Part shown: positions 1-7,657 of the stretch, piece after piece
How positions within the stretch are numbered: the first letter of the stretch is position 1
Layout of the letters: each line of letters opens with the position of its first letter
Assembly: GCF_900637305.1 (NCBI RefSeq)
Contig: NZ_LR134365.1
Coordinates: 279,001 to 343,000, forward strand
Length of the DNA stretch: 64,000 nucleotides
From: Cardiobacterium hominis
GTDB lineage: Bacteria; Pseudomonadota; Gammaproteobacteria; Cardiobacteriales; Cardiobacteriaceae
Direction of reading: 5' to 3'
Notes under the pieces: generated by a model
Database searches by the model: none
Seen by the model: the letters and a program-made list of their open reading frames with translations, nothing else
Told to the model about the DNA's origin: nothing
Program-made: the position numbers and the translations under genes

Positions 1-190
1 CGCCGAGGTATGTGATGCGTCCGGCGGCGAGCCAGTCCTGAAAGACGGGCGAGAGTTCACGCGCGACCACGCGCAGCCGCGCCCCGGCGCGCAAGAGGTC
101 TTCGGCCTTGCGCGCGGCGATGTGTCCGGCACCCACCAACAGCACCGGGCGGTTGTTCAGGTCGGCAAACAGCGGAAAATGACGGCTCAT
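1..190 (-). CDS. cysG: Siroheme synthase N-terminal (precorrin-2 dehydrogenase) domain, partial
   Basis: Only the first 63 codons are in the window; the gene runs off the left edge. The translation begins MSRHFPLFADLNNRPVLLVG and carries the Rossmann NAD-binding signature VLLVGAGHIAARKAEDLL at about residues 16-33, as in the N-terminal domain of CysG, which oxidises precorrin-2 to sirohydrochlorin and chelates iron for siroheme. The start at 190 aligns with the family start. Whether the C-terminal SAM uroporphyrinogen methyltransferase domain is fused (CysG) or absent (Met8/YlnF type) cannot be seen. Confidence 0.8.
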   Translation of the reverse strand, partial: MSRHFPLFADLNNRPVLLVGAGHIAARKAEDLLRAGARLRVVARELSPVFQDWLAAGRITYLG

Positions 191-283
191 GATGCAATCT
201 CCTGATAATAAAGCGCCGCATGATAGGGAGGCCGCCTGCGCCTGTGAAATGCGCGTTCGCTCTGGCGTTATGCGTTTTTGGCA

Positions 284-308
284 TAAAAAAGCCCGCACGG
301 TGGCGGGC
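284..308 (-). terminator. Rho-independent terminator after znuA
   Basis: GCCCGC (291-296) pairs with GCGGGC (303-308); on the minus strand the stem is followed by a run of T (284-290 complement). It sits 28 bases past the znuA stop. Confidence 0.75.
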
Positions 309-335
309 AAGGTGTGTGTTACTGCTGTGCGGGTA

Positions 336-1313
336 TCAGGGTTTGAGGCAACCGCTGAGGCTATCGGCGAGCTGGTGCAGCAACTGGCCGTACATCGTCT
401 TGCCGGGGGCGAGGTCAGCGCCAACCGGATCGAGTACCGCGGTTTTCACTTTGCCGTCCGCCGCCAGTTTGGTGACGATTTTCGCCGGGAATTGCGGCTC
501 GCTAAAGAGGCAGACGACTTTGTTGTCGGCAATCATCTGGTGCAGTTCGCCGATGCGTTTCGCGCCCGGTTCGTGTTCGGGATCGACGCGCACGGTGCCG
601 ACGGCATTGAGGTCGTAGTCTTTTTCAAAGTATTGGTAGGCATCGTGGAAGACCATGAACGGCCGTTTTTGCACCGCTTGCAGTTGCGCGGCAAGGTCGC
701 TTTTCAGCGCGTCCAAAGCGGCGGCGGCCTGGGCGGCGTTGTCTTTGTATTTGGCGGCGTTGGCGCTATCGACTGCGGCCAATTCTTCCGCGACTTGATT
801 GAGCAGCAGCTTGCTGCGCGCCACGCTCAACCACAGGTGCGCGTCGTAAGTGCCGTGGTGGTGACCGTGATGGTCATGGCCGTGTTCATGATCGTGATCG
901 TGATGGGCATCGCCGTGGTCGTGGTCATGGTGTTCATGATCGTGGTCATCATCATCGTCGTCGCCTTCTTCCCACATGCCGCCGTGGCGGGTCGGCAGCG
1001 GGTAGAGGTTGGGCAGCCCTGCCCATTCAACGGCGTGTTCTTTTTTGCTTTTTTCCAAAAGCGGCGGCATGAAGGTTTCGAGTTCGTGGCTGACGTACAC
1101 GACGACATCCGCTTCGGCGACGCTTTTCGCATCCGCCGGTTTCATTTGGTAGCCATGCGGCGAGCCCTGTTTGATGAGCAGTTCGGGTTCGCCGACGCCA
1201 TCCATCACTTGCGCCACCAGCGAATGCAGCGGCTTGATGGTGGCGACGACTTTCGGCGCGGCGAAGGCTTGGCAGGAAACGCCCACGAGTGCGGCCAGCA
1301 GGATTTTTTTCAT
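336..1313 (-). CDS. znuA: Zinc ABC transporter periplasmic substrate-binding protein
   Basis: 325 aa cluster A-I metal-binding lipocalin-like SBP of the ZnuA type; captures Zn(II) in the periplasm and hands it to ZnuBC. Signal peptide MKKILLAALVGVSCQAFA. Zinc-ligand contexts are visible: SPHGYQMKP (His53), the DAHLWLS segment after the acidic loop, and FHDAYQYFE. A large His/Asp/Glu-rich loop (roughly residues 115-155, with repeated HDHDHEH-type stretches) is the hallmark of ZnuA as opposed to Mn-binding relatives. No znuB or znuC is adjacent, so the transporter subunits must be elsewhere. A TTGCG-T-CGCAA palindrome at 1381-1391 lies in its upstream region; a match to a Zur box is not evident. 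Confidence 0.95.
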   Translation of the reverse strand: MKKILLAALVGVSCQAFAAPKVVATIKPLHSLVAQVMDGVGEPELLIKQGSPHGYQMKPADAKSVAEADVVVYVSHELETFMPPLLEKSKKEHAVEWAGLPNLYPLPTRHGGMWEEGDDDDDDHDHEHHDHDHGDAHHDHDHEHGHDHHGHHHGTYDAHLWLSVARSKLLLNQVAEELAAVDSANAAKYKDNAAQAAAALDALKSDLAAQLQAVQKRPFMVFHDAYQYFEKDYDLNAVGTVRVDPEHEPGAKRIGELHQMIADNKVVCLFSEPQFPAKIVTKLAADGKVKTAVLDPVGADLAPGKTMYGQLLHQLADSLSGCLKP

Positions 1314-1450
1314 GTTCGGTTCTCCGGTTTTGCGTGAGTTTTAGCGGAAGGCCTGCCCGGTTTTCCGTCGCAGGTCTGGTTTGCGACGCAACAGGATACG
1401 CCTCTTGCAATGGGGTAACGGTTTTTTTGTATCTAGCGCTGTTATGAAAA

Positions 1451-1482
1451 GAAAAATCCCCGCACACAGCGGGGATTTTTTT
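1451..1482 (-). terminator. Terminator after lolD
   Basis: AATCCCCGC (1455-1463) and GCGGGGATT (1469-1477) form a stem around a 5-base ACACA loop with A and T runs on both sides, so it could act in both directions. It overlaps the last codons of lolD and shields znuA. Confidence 0.8.
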
Positions 1483-2182
1483 AGGCGGTTTTTGCCTCTG
1501 GCGGGGTTTCACTCAGTTTGCCACTGACGAGGTAGAGGCAGCGGTCCATTTGCCGCGCGAGGTTCATGTCGTGGGTGACGATGATCATCGCGCCGTGCTG
1601 TTCGCCGATGAGGTTTTTCATCAGGGCAAAGGCGTGCGCGGCGTTTTCCTGGTCGAGGTTGCCGGTGGGTTCGTCGGCAAGCAGGCAATCAGGGCGGTTT
1701 ACCAGCGCGCGCGCGATTGCCGCCCGCTGCCGTTCGCCGCCGGAGAGTTCCGCCGGGCGGTGGTTCAGCCGTTCTTTCAGGCCGACGGCGGCCAGCAGTT
1801 CGCTCGCGCGTGCCAGCGCTTTTTGCGGGCGGTCGCCGCGGATTAAGAGCGGCATGGCGACGTTTTCCACCGCGCTGAATTCGGGCAGCAGGTGGTGAAA
1901 TTGGTAGACAAATCCCATGTGCTGGTTGCGCAGGCGGGTGCGGCGGGTGTCGCTGGCCTGGCTGAGATTGGTGCCGCAGAGGGTGATTTCGCCTTGTTGC
2001 GGTGTGTCCAGCCCGGCGAGGATGTGCAGCAGGGTGCTTTTGCCGGTGCCGGAGGCGCCGACAACGGCGACGGTTTCGCCGCGCGCCAGGGCAAGGTCGG
2101 TGCCGCTCAGGATGGTGAGGCTTTCGCCTTTGCTTTGGTAGGCGAAGTGCAGGTTGGTCGCGGTCAGGACGTGATCGGTCAT
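1481..2182 (-). CDS. lolD: Lipoprotein-releasing system ATPase LolD
   Basis: 233 aa ABC ATPase that powers extraction of outer-membrane lipoproteins from the inner membrane to LolA. Walker A GASGTGKS (about residues 42-49), the LolD-specific stretch HMGFVYQFHHLLPEF, signature LSGGERQR, Walker B CLLADEPTGNLD and the H-loop VTHD are all present. It follows the permease gene by 3 bases, so the two are co-transcribed and probably translationally coupled. No second permease gene follows: the next gene, znuA, is separated by a terminator. Confidence 0.95.
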   Translation of the reverse strand: MTDHVLTATNLHFAYQSKGESLTILSGTDLALARGETVAVVGASGTGKSTLLHILAGLDTPQQGEITLCGTNLSQASDTRRTRLRNQHMGFVYQFHHLLPEFSAVENVAMPLLIRGDRPQKALARASELLAAVGLKERLNHRPAELSGGERQRAAIARALVNRPDCLLADEPTGNLDQENAAHAFALMKNLIGEQHGAMIIVTHDMNLARQMDRCLYLVSGKLSETPPEAKTA

Positions 2183-2185
2183 GGT

Positions 2186-3433
2186 TTACTCGTGGGAGAG
2201 GGCGCGGGCGGGTTCGGTGCGGGCGGCCATCAGCGCCGGAATGACGGAGAACAGCAGGGTCAGGATGAGGGTGACGATGCTGATGCCGCTGATGACGGCA
2301 GGGTCGATTTTCGCCGGCAGTTCGTTGATGAAGTACATTTGCGCGGGCAGGGCGTAGCCGGTGTGGCGCTCCAGGAATGCCATGATGGCCGGGACGTTCA
2401 CCGCGATGAGGATGCCGAGACCGACGCCCAGTACGGTACCGAAGGCGCCGAAGGTCAGCCCTTGTGTCAGGAAGATTTGCCCGATTTGGCGGCGGGTCAT
2501 GCCCATGGTGCGCAGGATGGCGATGTCGCGCCGTTTTTCGGTGACGACCATGTACATCGAGGAGAGCAGGCCAAAGGCTGCGACCATGACGATGAGGCAG
2601 AGGATGATGAACATCGCGTTCTTCTCGGTCTGCACCGCGCTGAAGTAGGAGGCGTTGTCCACGCTCCAGTCGCTCGCATACACGCCGTAGGGCAGTTGCG
2701 GCGTCAGGCGTTCGCGCACCAGCGGCGCCTGCATCGGGTCGTGCAGCATGATGTGGTAGCCGGTAACGCCTTCGGGCAGTTGTAGCAGTTTGGCGGCATC
2801 CTGGTAATTGACCAGCGCCACGCCGTTGTCGAAGGAGTAGTGTCCGCTGCTAAAGGTGCCGACGAGGGTGAAGCGTTTGATGCGCGGCAAGAGGCCGGCG
2901 GCGCTCGCCGTCACTTGCGGCACGATGATGGTGACTTTGTCGCCGACTTTGGCGTTGATTTTTTCGGCCAGCACCTGGCCGAGGATGAGGTTGAAATGCC
3001 CCGCTTCCAGTTGGCCGCTGATTTCCGGGTCGATTTTGGCAAAAGTCTGCGACACTTTGCCTTCTTCTGCCGGATCAACGCCTTGCAGGACGACGCCCTG
3101 GAAGTGTTCGCTGTCGCCAATCAGCCCCTGCCCCTGCACGTAAGGCGCGTAGGCGATGAGTTCGGGGATGTTGGCGAGATACGGCGCGGGGTCAAATTCG
3201 GGCGGGATGACACCGGTGCCGTCGCTGCTGCGCAGCATGGCGTGCGAGGTCATGGAGAGCATTTTGTCGCGCACTTGTGTCACCACGCCGTTCATCACGG
3301 AGAGGACGACGATGAGCGCGGCGATGCCGATGGTGATGCCGATGATGGCGAGAATGGCGTTCAACCCGATGAAGCGGGCGCCGCTGCGCGCGTAGCTGTA
3401 GCGCAGGCCGATTTTGGAAGGCAGGATTTGCAT
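2186..3433 (-). CDS. lolC: Lipoprotein-releasing system permease (LolC/LolE family, possibly LolF-like)
   Basis: 415 aa inner-membrane permease with the MacB/FtsX architecture: one N-terminal membrane segment (about 25-50), a large periplasmic domain, then three C-terminal segments (about 270-400). Start motif PSKIGLRYSYARSG is typical of LolC/E. It pairs with LolD to release mature lipoproteins. Only one permease gene is in this cluster, whereas enterobacteria have lolC-lolD-lolE; either lolE is elsewhere or this is a LolF-type protein acting as a homodimer, as in Neisseria and other lineages. Confidence 0.88.
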   Translation of the reverse strand: MQILPSKIGLRYSYARSGARFIGLNAILAIIGITIGIAALIVVLSVMNGVVTQVRDKMLSMTSHAMLRSSDGTGVIPPEFDPAPYLANIPELIAYAPYVQGQGLIGDSEHFQGVVLQGVDPAEEGKVSQTFAKIDPEISGQLEAGHFNLILGQVLAEKINAKVGDKVTIIVPQVTASAAGLLPRIKRFTLVGTFSSGHYSFDNGVALVNYQDAAKLLQLPEGVTGYHIMLHDPMQAPLVRERLTPQLPYGVYASDWSVDNASYFSAVQTEKNAMFIILCLIVMVAAFGLLSSMYMVVTEKRRDIAILRTMGMTRRQIGQIFLTQGLTFGAFGTVLGVGLGILIAVNVPAIMAFLERHTGYALPAQMYFINELPAKIDPAVISGISIVTLILTLLFSVIPALMAARTEPARALSHE

Positions 3434-3436
3434 GGC

Positions 3437-3694
3437 TTAACCCGCGAGCAGCGCGTCGAGTTTGCCCGCTGCTTCCAGCGCGTGCAGGTCATCGCAGCCG
3501 CCGACGTGCGTGTCGCCAATAAAAATCTGCGGCACGGTTTTGCGACCATTGGCGCGGGCGATCATCTCCTCGCGCCGCTCGGGTTCGCGGCTGATGTCGA
3601 TGCCTTCGTAGGCGACGCCCTTGGCGGTAAGCAACTGGTGCGCGCGCTGGCAGTAGGGGCAGGTCGGCTTGTAATACATGGTGACGGCTTGCAT
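3437..3694 (-). CDS. grxC: Glutaredoxin 3
   Basis: 85 aa, the usual Grx3 length, with the active-site CPYC at residues 11-14 (MYYKPTCPYCQRAH), the cis-Pro TVPQIFIGD and the glutathione-binding GGCDDL motif. It reduces protein disulfides and glutathione mixed disulfides in the cytoplasm. The start MQAVTMYY at 3694 is chosen because upstream codons overlap the preceding gene and are not conserved. It lies 3 bases upstream of the Lol permease gene and 10 bases after the rhodanese gene, echoing the yibN-grxC pairing of enterobacteria. Confidence 0.93.
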   Translation of the reverse strand: MQAVTMYYKPTCPYCQRAHQLLTAKGVAYEGIDISREPERREEMIARANGRKTVPQIFIGDTHVGGCDDLHALEAAGKLDALLAG

Positions 3695-3704
3695 GGCGCA
3701 CTCC

Positions 3705-4124
3705 TTATTTGCTGACGACGGGCAGGTTTTCGGCGAGCCAGCCGTTGATGCCGCCGTCCAAAATATAAATGGCTTCAAAACCGCCATCGCGCAGGGTTTT
3801 CGCCGCCGCTGCGGTGTTCAGGCCGTTGTGGTCATAAATCACCAGCGGACGGTTCTTGGCGGCGCGGATTTTGCTGACGTGGTCGTGCAGTTCGGCAAGC
3901 GGCATATTCTTCGCGCCCGCGATGTGTCCCTGGCGGAAATCTTGGGCGCTGCGCAGGTCGATAAAGGCGCCGTTGTCGTTGGCCAGCACGGCGGCGCGGG
4001 CGTTGCTCACTTTTTCGCCGGCGGCGTTGCGCCCTTGCAGCTCGAAATAGATGATGCCGCCGATGGCCGCAAACAGCATGAGAAAGAGAAAAATGTTGTC
4101 GAGGAAAAATTGTCCGAAGCTCAT
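3705..4124 (-). CDS. Membrane-anchored rhodanese-like protein (YibN-like), no catalytic cysteine
   Basis: 139 aa. One N-terminal membrane anchor (residues about 8-28, NIFLFLMLFAAIGGIIYF) is followed by a rhodanese fold: AFIDLRSAQDFRQGHIAGAKN, then PLVIYDHNG, and GWLAENLP at the end. YibN-type proteins normally carry a cysteine in the loop after the V(V/I)xxD strand; here the loop reads DHNGLNTAAA and the whole protein contains no cysteine. It therefore cannot do persulfide transfer by the usual mechanism and may be a structural or binding domain. Neighbour of grxC, as in enterobacteria. Start at 4124 chosen because upstream codons are not conserved in style. Confidence 0.85.
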   Translation of the reverse strand: MSFGQFFLDNIFLFLMLFAAIGGIIYFELQGRNAAGEKVSNARAAVLANDNGAFIDLRSAQDFRQGHIAGAKNMPLAELHDHVSKIRAAKNRPLVIYDHNGLNTAAAAKTLRDGGFEAIYILDGGINGWLAENLPVVSK

Positions 4125-4230
4125 CTGAGGGTTCCGTAGGCTGTGGAAAAGGCGGCGATTATACTGGCGTTTGCGCCGCTTGTGGTGTTTGTCTTGGCTA
4201 ACGGGCGGTAATGGTTTTAGCGCCTTAATA

Positions 4231-4320
4231 TTCCCCCTCCCCCGCAGGGCGAAGCGCGCAGCGGGCGGGTACCCATGCAAAATGCGTCCGCATTTTGCAT
4301 GGGGCCCGGGGAGGGGGTGG
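4231..4320. repeat. Nested palindromic intergenic element
   Basis: C-rich CCCCCTCCCCC (4233-4243) faces G-rich GGGGAGGGGGTGGG (about 4309-4322). Inside is a perfect 15-bp hairpin, CCCATGCAAAATGCG (4272-4286) against CGCATTTTGCATGGG (4289-4303), with a two-base loop. The architecture resembles the element at 22451-22602. Confidence 0.7.
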
Positions 4321-4368
4321 GCGATGTTGTTGTTGAATCGAAATTCCGGTTTTTCAATTGATTGCTGC

Positions 4369-4432
4369 CCTCACCCCAACCCCTCTCTCGCTACGCGAGC
4401 AATGCTTGTCCCAGAGGGAGAGGGGCTTATCC
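4369..4432. repeat. Dispersed repeat, CCCTCACCCCAACCCCTCTC type
   Basis: GCCCTCACCCCAACCCCTCT followed after a short insert by GAGGGAGAGGGGCTT. The same element, with a shorter centre, occurs at 23395-23432. The arms form a hairpin. Confidence 0.75.
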
Positions 4433-4451
4433 ACGGAAATGCAAACAGCCC

Positions 4452-5888
4452 CTAGCGGGCTTTTCGGGCAAACGGATACAAGGTGAGCGCGAGCAGGAGC
4501 GCCGTGGCATCCACCGGCAACAACAACCGTGGCACAAACGGCAGCCATCCCACCACGGCCAGTCCGGTCGTCGCCGGTATGGCGCAGAGCAGCGCGATAG
4601 AGACGCAAAGCAGCGCGGCCGTCGCCCCCGCCCCGCGTCGCAGCGCGTACGCATTGGCGGCGAGAAACGGCAGATAGTAGCTGGCGTGTGCCAGTGTTTC
4701 TGCAGCAAGCGGCAGCAGCGGCTGAAAGCGTGCGGTGAGCAGCATTGTCGCCATGCCGCAGATAGCGCCGCAGCTGGTGCCGACGGTCAGCGCCGCCAGC
4801 AGCCGCACGTCGCACCGCTCGCCGCGTGCGCGTTTGTCGAGCCAGAGCAGGTTGCCCGTGTAAAACAGCACCGCTCCCGCAAGCGCCAGCACGAAATATA
4901 GCCAGCGCAGCGGGTAGCCGCCGTAGTTGCCGAAGTGCAACGCGGCGAAGGCGTCGCTGGCGCCGTGATAAAAACTGCCGCCGCTGTTGCGGTAGCGCAG
5001 CGCGCCGCCGTAGGGGTTGAGCGCCACATACAGTCTGCGCCCGCCGGTGGCTGTCCCGCCGAGAACCACGACTAGCGCTTCCGCACGGTCATCGAGCGCA
5101 TCGAAAACCATGCGCTCCGCCTGCAAGGCGGGGGCGAACGCCTGCGCACGGGCAAGCAGCGTGGCGGGAGGCAGCAGTTCGCCCTGCCCTGCGGCTTCTG
5201 CGACGTCCGTTTCCGCGGCGGGCGACAGCGCCCGCATCGCCTGCTCCAGCGGCGCATAGAAAACGAACACGGCGGTCGTGATGGCGATCACCAGATGAAA
5301 CGGCAACGCGGTGAGGCCGAGCAGGTTGTGCAAATCCAGACAGGCGCGACGGCGGCCGCCTTCGGGGCGCAAGGCGAAAAGCTGCCGCTTGAAGCGCGGC
5401 AACAGCAGCACCGTGCCGGAAATGAGCGCCAGCGCATACAAGACGGCGACCACACCCATCGTGTAACCGCCCACCGCGCCGGGAATGCCCGCCGTGCGGT
5501 GCAAATCGTCCAGCACCTCGCCCAAGGCCGGAAGGGGCGCGCTAAAACGGCGCCATTGTCCGTTGGCATCCCGCGTCGCCCAGAACTGTTCCCCGTCCCG
5601 CTCCCAGGAGAGCGGCGCGGGGGCATCCGCCGTCGTGCGCAGATGCAGGGTGAATGTCGTCGTGATTTCAGGATGCGCCGCCATGTAATCCAGCAACTGC
5701 GCCTGCTGTCGCGCATCGGGCGCGGGCATGACCGACGGCGGCGGTGGCGCTGCCCAGCGGTTCAAGTCGTCGAGAAACAGCGTCAGCGCGCCCGCGAGAA
5801 AACAGACGATGAGAAAGAGCGCGCTCACCACGCCGCACCAGGTGTGCAGCGGCAAATGCGTTTTCAGCAGATGGCTCGCGACTTTCAT
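4452..5888 (-). CDS. PepSY-associated transmembrane protein
   Basis: 478 aa inner-membrane protein of the PepSY_TM family. An N-terminal membrane segment follows HTWCGVVSALFLIVCFLAG; then a periplasmic domain, the conserved LDLHNLLGLTALPFHLVIA helix, a second periplasmic domain and several C-terminal membrane segments. The paired histidines in LDLHN and LHFGNYGG are typical. Relatives are associated with siderophore uptake and flavin- or haem-linked reduction of iron; the exact reaction here is not known. Its start overlaps the stop of the upstream membrane gene by 4 bases (ATGA), so both are one operon. Confidence 0.85.
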   Translation of the reverse strand: MKVASHLLKTHLPLHTWCGVVSALFLIVCFLAGALTLFLDDLNRWAAPPPPSVMPAPDARQQAQLLDYMAAHPEITTTFTLHLRTTADAPAPLSWERDGEQFWATRDANGQWRRFSAPLPALGEVLDDLHRTAGIPGAVGGYTMGVVAVLYALALISGTVLLLPRFKRQLFALRPEGGRRRACLDLHNLLGLTALPFHLVIAITTAVFVFYAPLEQAMRALSPAAETDVAEAAGQGELLPPATLLARAQAFAPALQAERMVFDALDDRAEALVVVLGGTATGGRRLYVALNPYGGALRYRNSGGSFYHGASDAFAALHFGNYGGYPLRWLYFVLALAGAVLFYTGNLLWLDKRARGERCDVRLLAALTVGTSCGAICGMATMLLTARFQPLLPLAAETLAHASYYLPFLAANAYALRRGAGATAALLCVSIALLCAIPATTGLAVVGWLPFVPRLLLPVDATALLLALTLYPFARKAR

Positions 5889-6433
5889 GCCGTCAAGCCG
5901 AAAAACAGCGCCGCCAGCAGATTGGCGCAAAACAGCAGCCGCCAGGCGCTACGCGCATTGCGCAGGAAATACACGCCGCCGCAGAGCGCCAGCCAGGAAA
6001 TGCCGACCATCCACACAAAAAACGCGCCCGCCTCCCCGCGCATGGCGGGCGGCAGGGCGCGCAAAAACGGCAGCCAGCAAAAAAGCGCCAACGGCAATCC
6101 CAGACAAAGCGCGGCCAGCGCCCTGCCCCAGCCGTCCGGACGCGCGGCGCCGCCCAACAGCCATTCACGCCAGGCAAAACGCCGCATCAATGCGAGCAGC
6201 GGCAAGACACCCAGACCAACCAGCACGGCGGCGATGGCGACCAACACGCCGTAACCGCCAAAACGCGACACCCACAGCAGCAGCGCTGCCAACGCCGCCC
6301 GCCACGCCATATCGCCCGCGTAGCGCCACGGTAACGGCGCGGGCAAAAGGCGCTGTTGCGGTGCGGCGAGGTAGCCGTAAAACGCGGCGAGGAAGCTGAA
6401 AAACAGCGCGAGGGCGGTGATGGCGGCAAGCAT
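5885..6433 (-). CDS. Hypothetical inner-membrane protein coupled to the PepSY gene
   Basis: 182 aa, almost entirely hydrophobic with about five or six membrane segments (near residues 3-25, 43-65, 68-85, 103-122, 135-155, 160-180). I do not recognise a named domain with confidence; small membrane proteins of the DUF3649/DUF3325 type often sit beside PepSY genes in iron operons, and this could be a distant version or fusion. The stop overlaps the PepSY start by 4 bases, which argues for a shared role. No strong ribosome binding site precedes the chosen start. Confidence 0.65.
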   Translation of the reverse strand: MLAAITALALFFSFLAAFYGYLAAPQQRLLPAPLPWRYAGDMAWRAALAALLLWVSRFGGYGVLVAIAAVLVGLGVLPLLALMRRFAWREWLLGGAARPDGWGRALAALCLGLPLALFCWLPFLRALPPAMRGEAGAFFVWMVGISWLALCGGVYFLRNARSAWRLLFCANLLAALFFGLTA

Positions 6434-6508
6434 GGCAATGTTCGTTGAGATGATTACGGGGTTGTGCTTTTCCGTTGTCGCGCTGCGGGCGGTTTCTGCC
6501 CCGTGCGG

Positions 6509-7483
6509 TTACGACGCTTCCCGGATGACCGCTTCTACCGGCTTGCGTTTGGCATAAGGCAGCGGCGCGGCGTAGCCCAGGCGGAGCAGCAACTGCGGGT
6601 ATTGGCCGCCCAAGGCGAGTTCGCGGCCAAGGCGGGCGCGCAGCTCTGCCACTTCGCACGGCTGGTTGAGCCAGGCGCTGGCAATGCCCTGTTCGGTCAG
6701 GAGCAGCAGCAGGCGTTGCAGCACGCCGCCTGCGGCAATCCACGCGGGGATGGTGTCGTCATCGGTCGCAAGCAGCAGCAGGTGCGAGGCGGAAGCGATT
6801 TTTTTGCCGTCGGCCTTGTTCTGCGCGTTCGCCTTCAGCGCGAGCCGGATAATCGGTTTGGTCATCCACGCGGGCAGGTTGGGCGCGCCCATCACCGCGT
6901 AACTCAGGCCGTCCAGGGTGCGCTCGCTGTGCGCCTTGTTGAAGCGAATCCAGGAGAGCAACTCGCGCTTGAAGGCTTCGTCGCCCAACTGGGCGCGGTT
7001 GCCGTCCATGACCAATTCCGTAAGTTGCGCGAATTGCGGCGCGTTTTTGTCCCAGACGCGCAGACGCACGGTGTCGTCGCTTTGTGCGGCGGCGAGTATG
7101 CCGTCCAGCAGCGCCTGCGGAATGTTGCGGCCGTCGTAACGCGCGCGGTTGGTCTGCCGCAGCGGAATCTGTGCGAACAGCGGATCCAGCTGCGCGCCGG
7201 GCTGTTTGTCGAGGCGGACGGTAATTGTGCCTGCCGCGCTGACTGCGGTCGTGGTCGCATAGCCGTAATGGTTGGCGGCAATGCGCAGGTTTTCCGCAGC
7301 GCAGCCCAGGCTGATAAAGAGTTCACGGTCGTCGGGATCCACCACCGGCAGGCGTTTGCTGAAATCGGGCGTAATCGTGATGGCATCCGCGCCAAGGGTA
7401 AAAAACCACGGCTGGGTGTTATGCCCGGAAGGGGCTTTGCTCGCATATTCGACCATCGCGTGGAAATCATTTTGCAGCGTCAT
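6509..7483 (-). CDS. Acg-type nitroreductase family protein
   Basis: 324 aa flavin-dependent nitroreductase fold of the Acg family. The N-terminal KAPSGHNTQPW motif (about residues 16-26) is the conserved flavin-contact segment, and a second conserved region around residues 240-300 carries the GGVLQRLLLL helix and LRLGY near the end. Members are NAD(P)H-linked flavoproteins of uncertain physiological substrate. Start MTLQNDFH at 7483 is preferred over an upstream ATG because AGAAAAAC-type ribosome binding sequence precedes it and upstream residues look non-coding. Single-gene unit. Confidence 0.85.
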   Translation of the reverse strand: MTLQNDFHAMVEYASKAPSGHNTQPWFFTLGADAITITPDFSKRLPVVDPDDRELFISLGCAAENLRIAANHYGYATTTAVSAAGTITVRLDKQPGAQLDPLFAQIPLRQTNRARYDGRNIPQALLDGILAAAQSDDTVRLRVWDKNAPQFAQLTELVMDGNRAQLGDEAFKRELLSWIRFNKAHSERTLDGLSYAVMGAPNLPAWMTKPIIRLALKANAQNKADGKKIASASHLLLLATDDDTIPAWIAAGGVLQRLLLLLTEQGIASAWLNQPCEVAELRARLGRELALGGQYPQLLLRLGYAAPLPYAKRKPVEAVIREAS

Positions 7484-7607
7484 GTTTTTCTCCGGTTGGG
7501 ATGATATGGACGCAGTGTAGCACCACCCGCTTTTCGCGTGGCAGTCCTTTGCCCGCACGGTAAGAAACGATGCTTCAATATTTAGGGCATGTTTGCAATT
7601 TGAATTT

Positions 7608-7632
7608 CCCTCCCCTGCGAAGCGGGGGAGGG
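7608..7632. repeat. Intergenic hairpin repeat CCCTCCCC/GGGGAGGG
   Basis: CCCTCCCC (7608-7615) and GGGGAGGG (7625-7632) around TGCGAAGCG. It is similar in composition to the outer arms of the element at 4231-4320 and lies just past the receptor gene stop, where it could also act as a terminator. Confidence 0.6.
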
Positions 7633-7657
7633 GGATGTATCAATTGTCAACGCGCCC

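Noticed and set aside
189-1337. Plus-strand frame of 382 codons opposite znuA
   Set aside because: Poly-Val/Ile stretch is the reverse reading of the His/Asp-rich loop of ZnuA.
1381-1391. TTGCGACGCAA palindrome upstream of znuA as a Zur operator
   Set aside because: Does not resemble the known AT-rich Zur consensus; could be chance.
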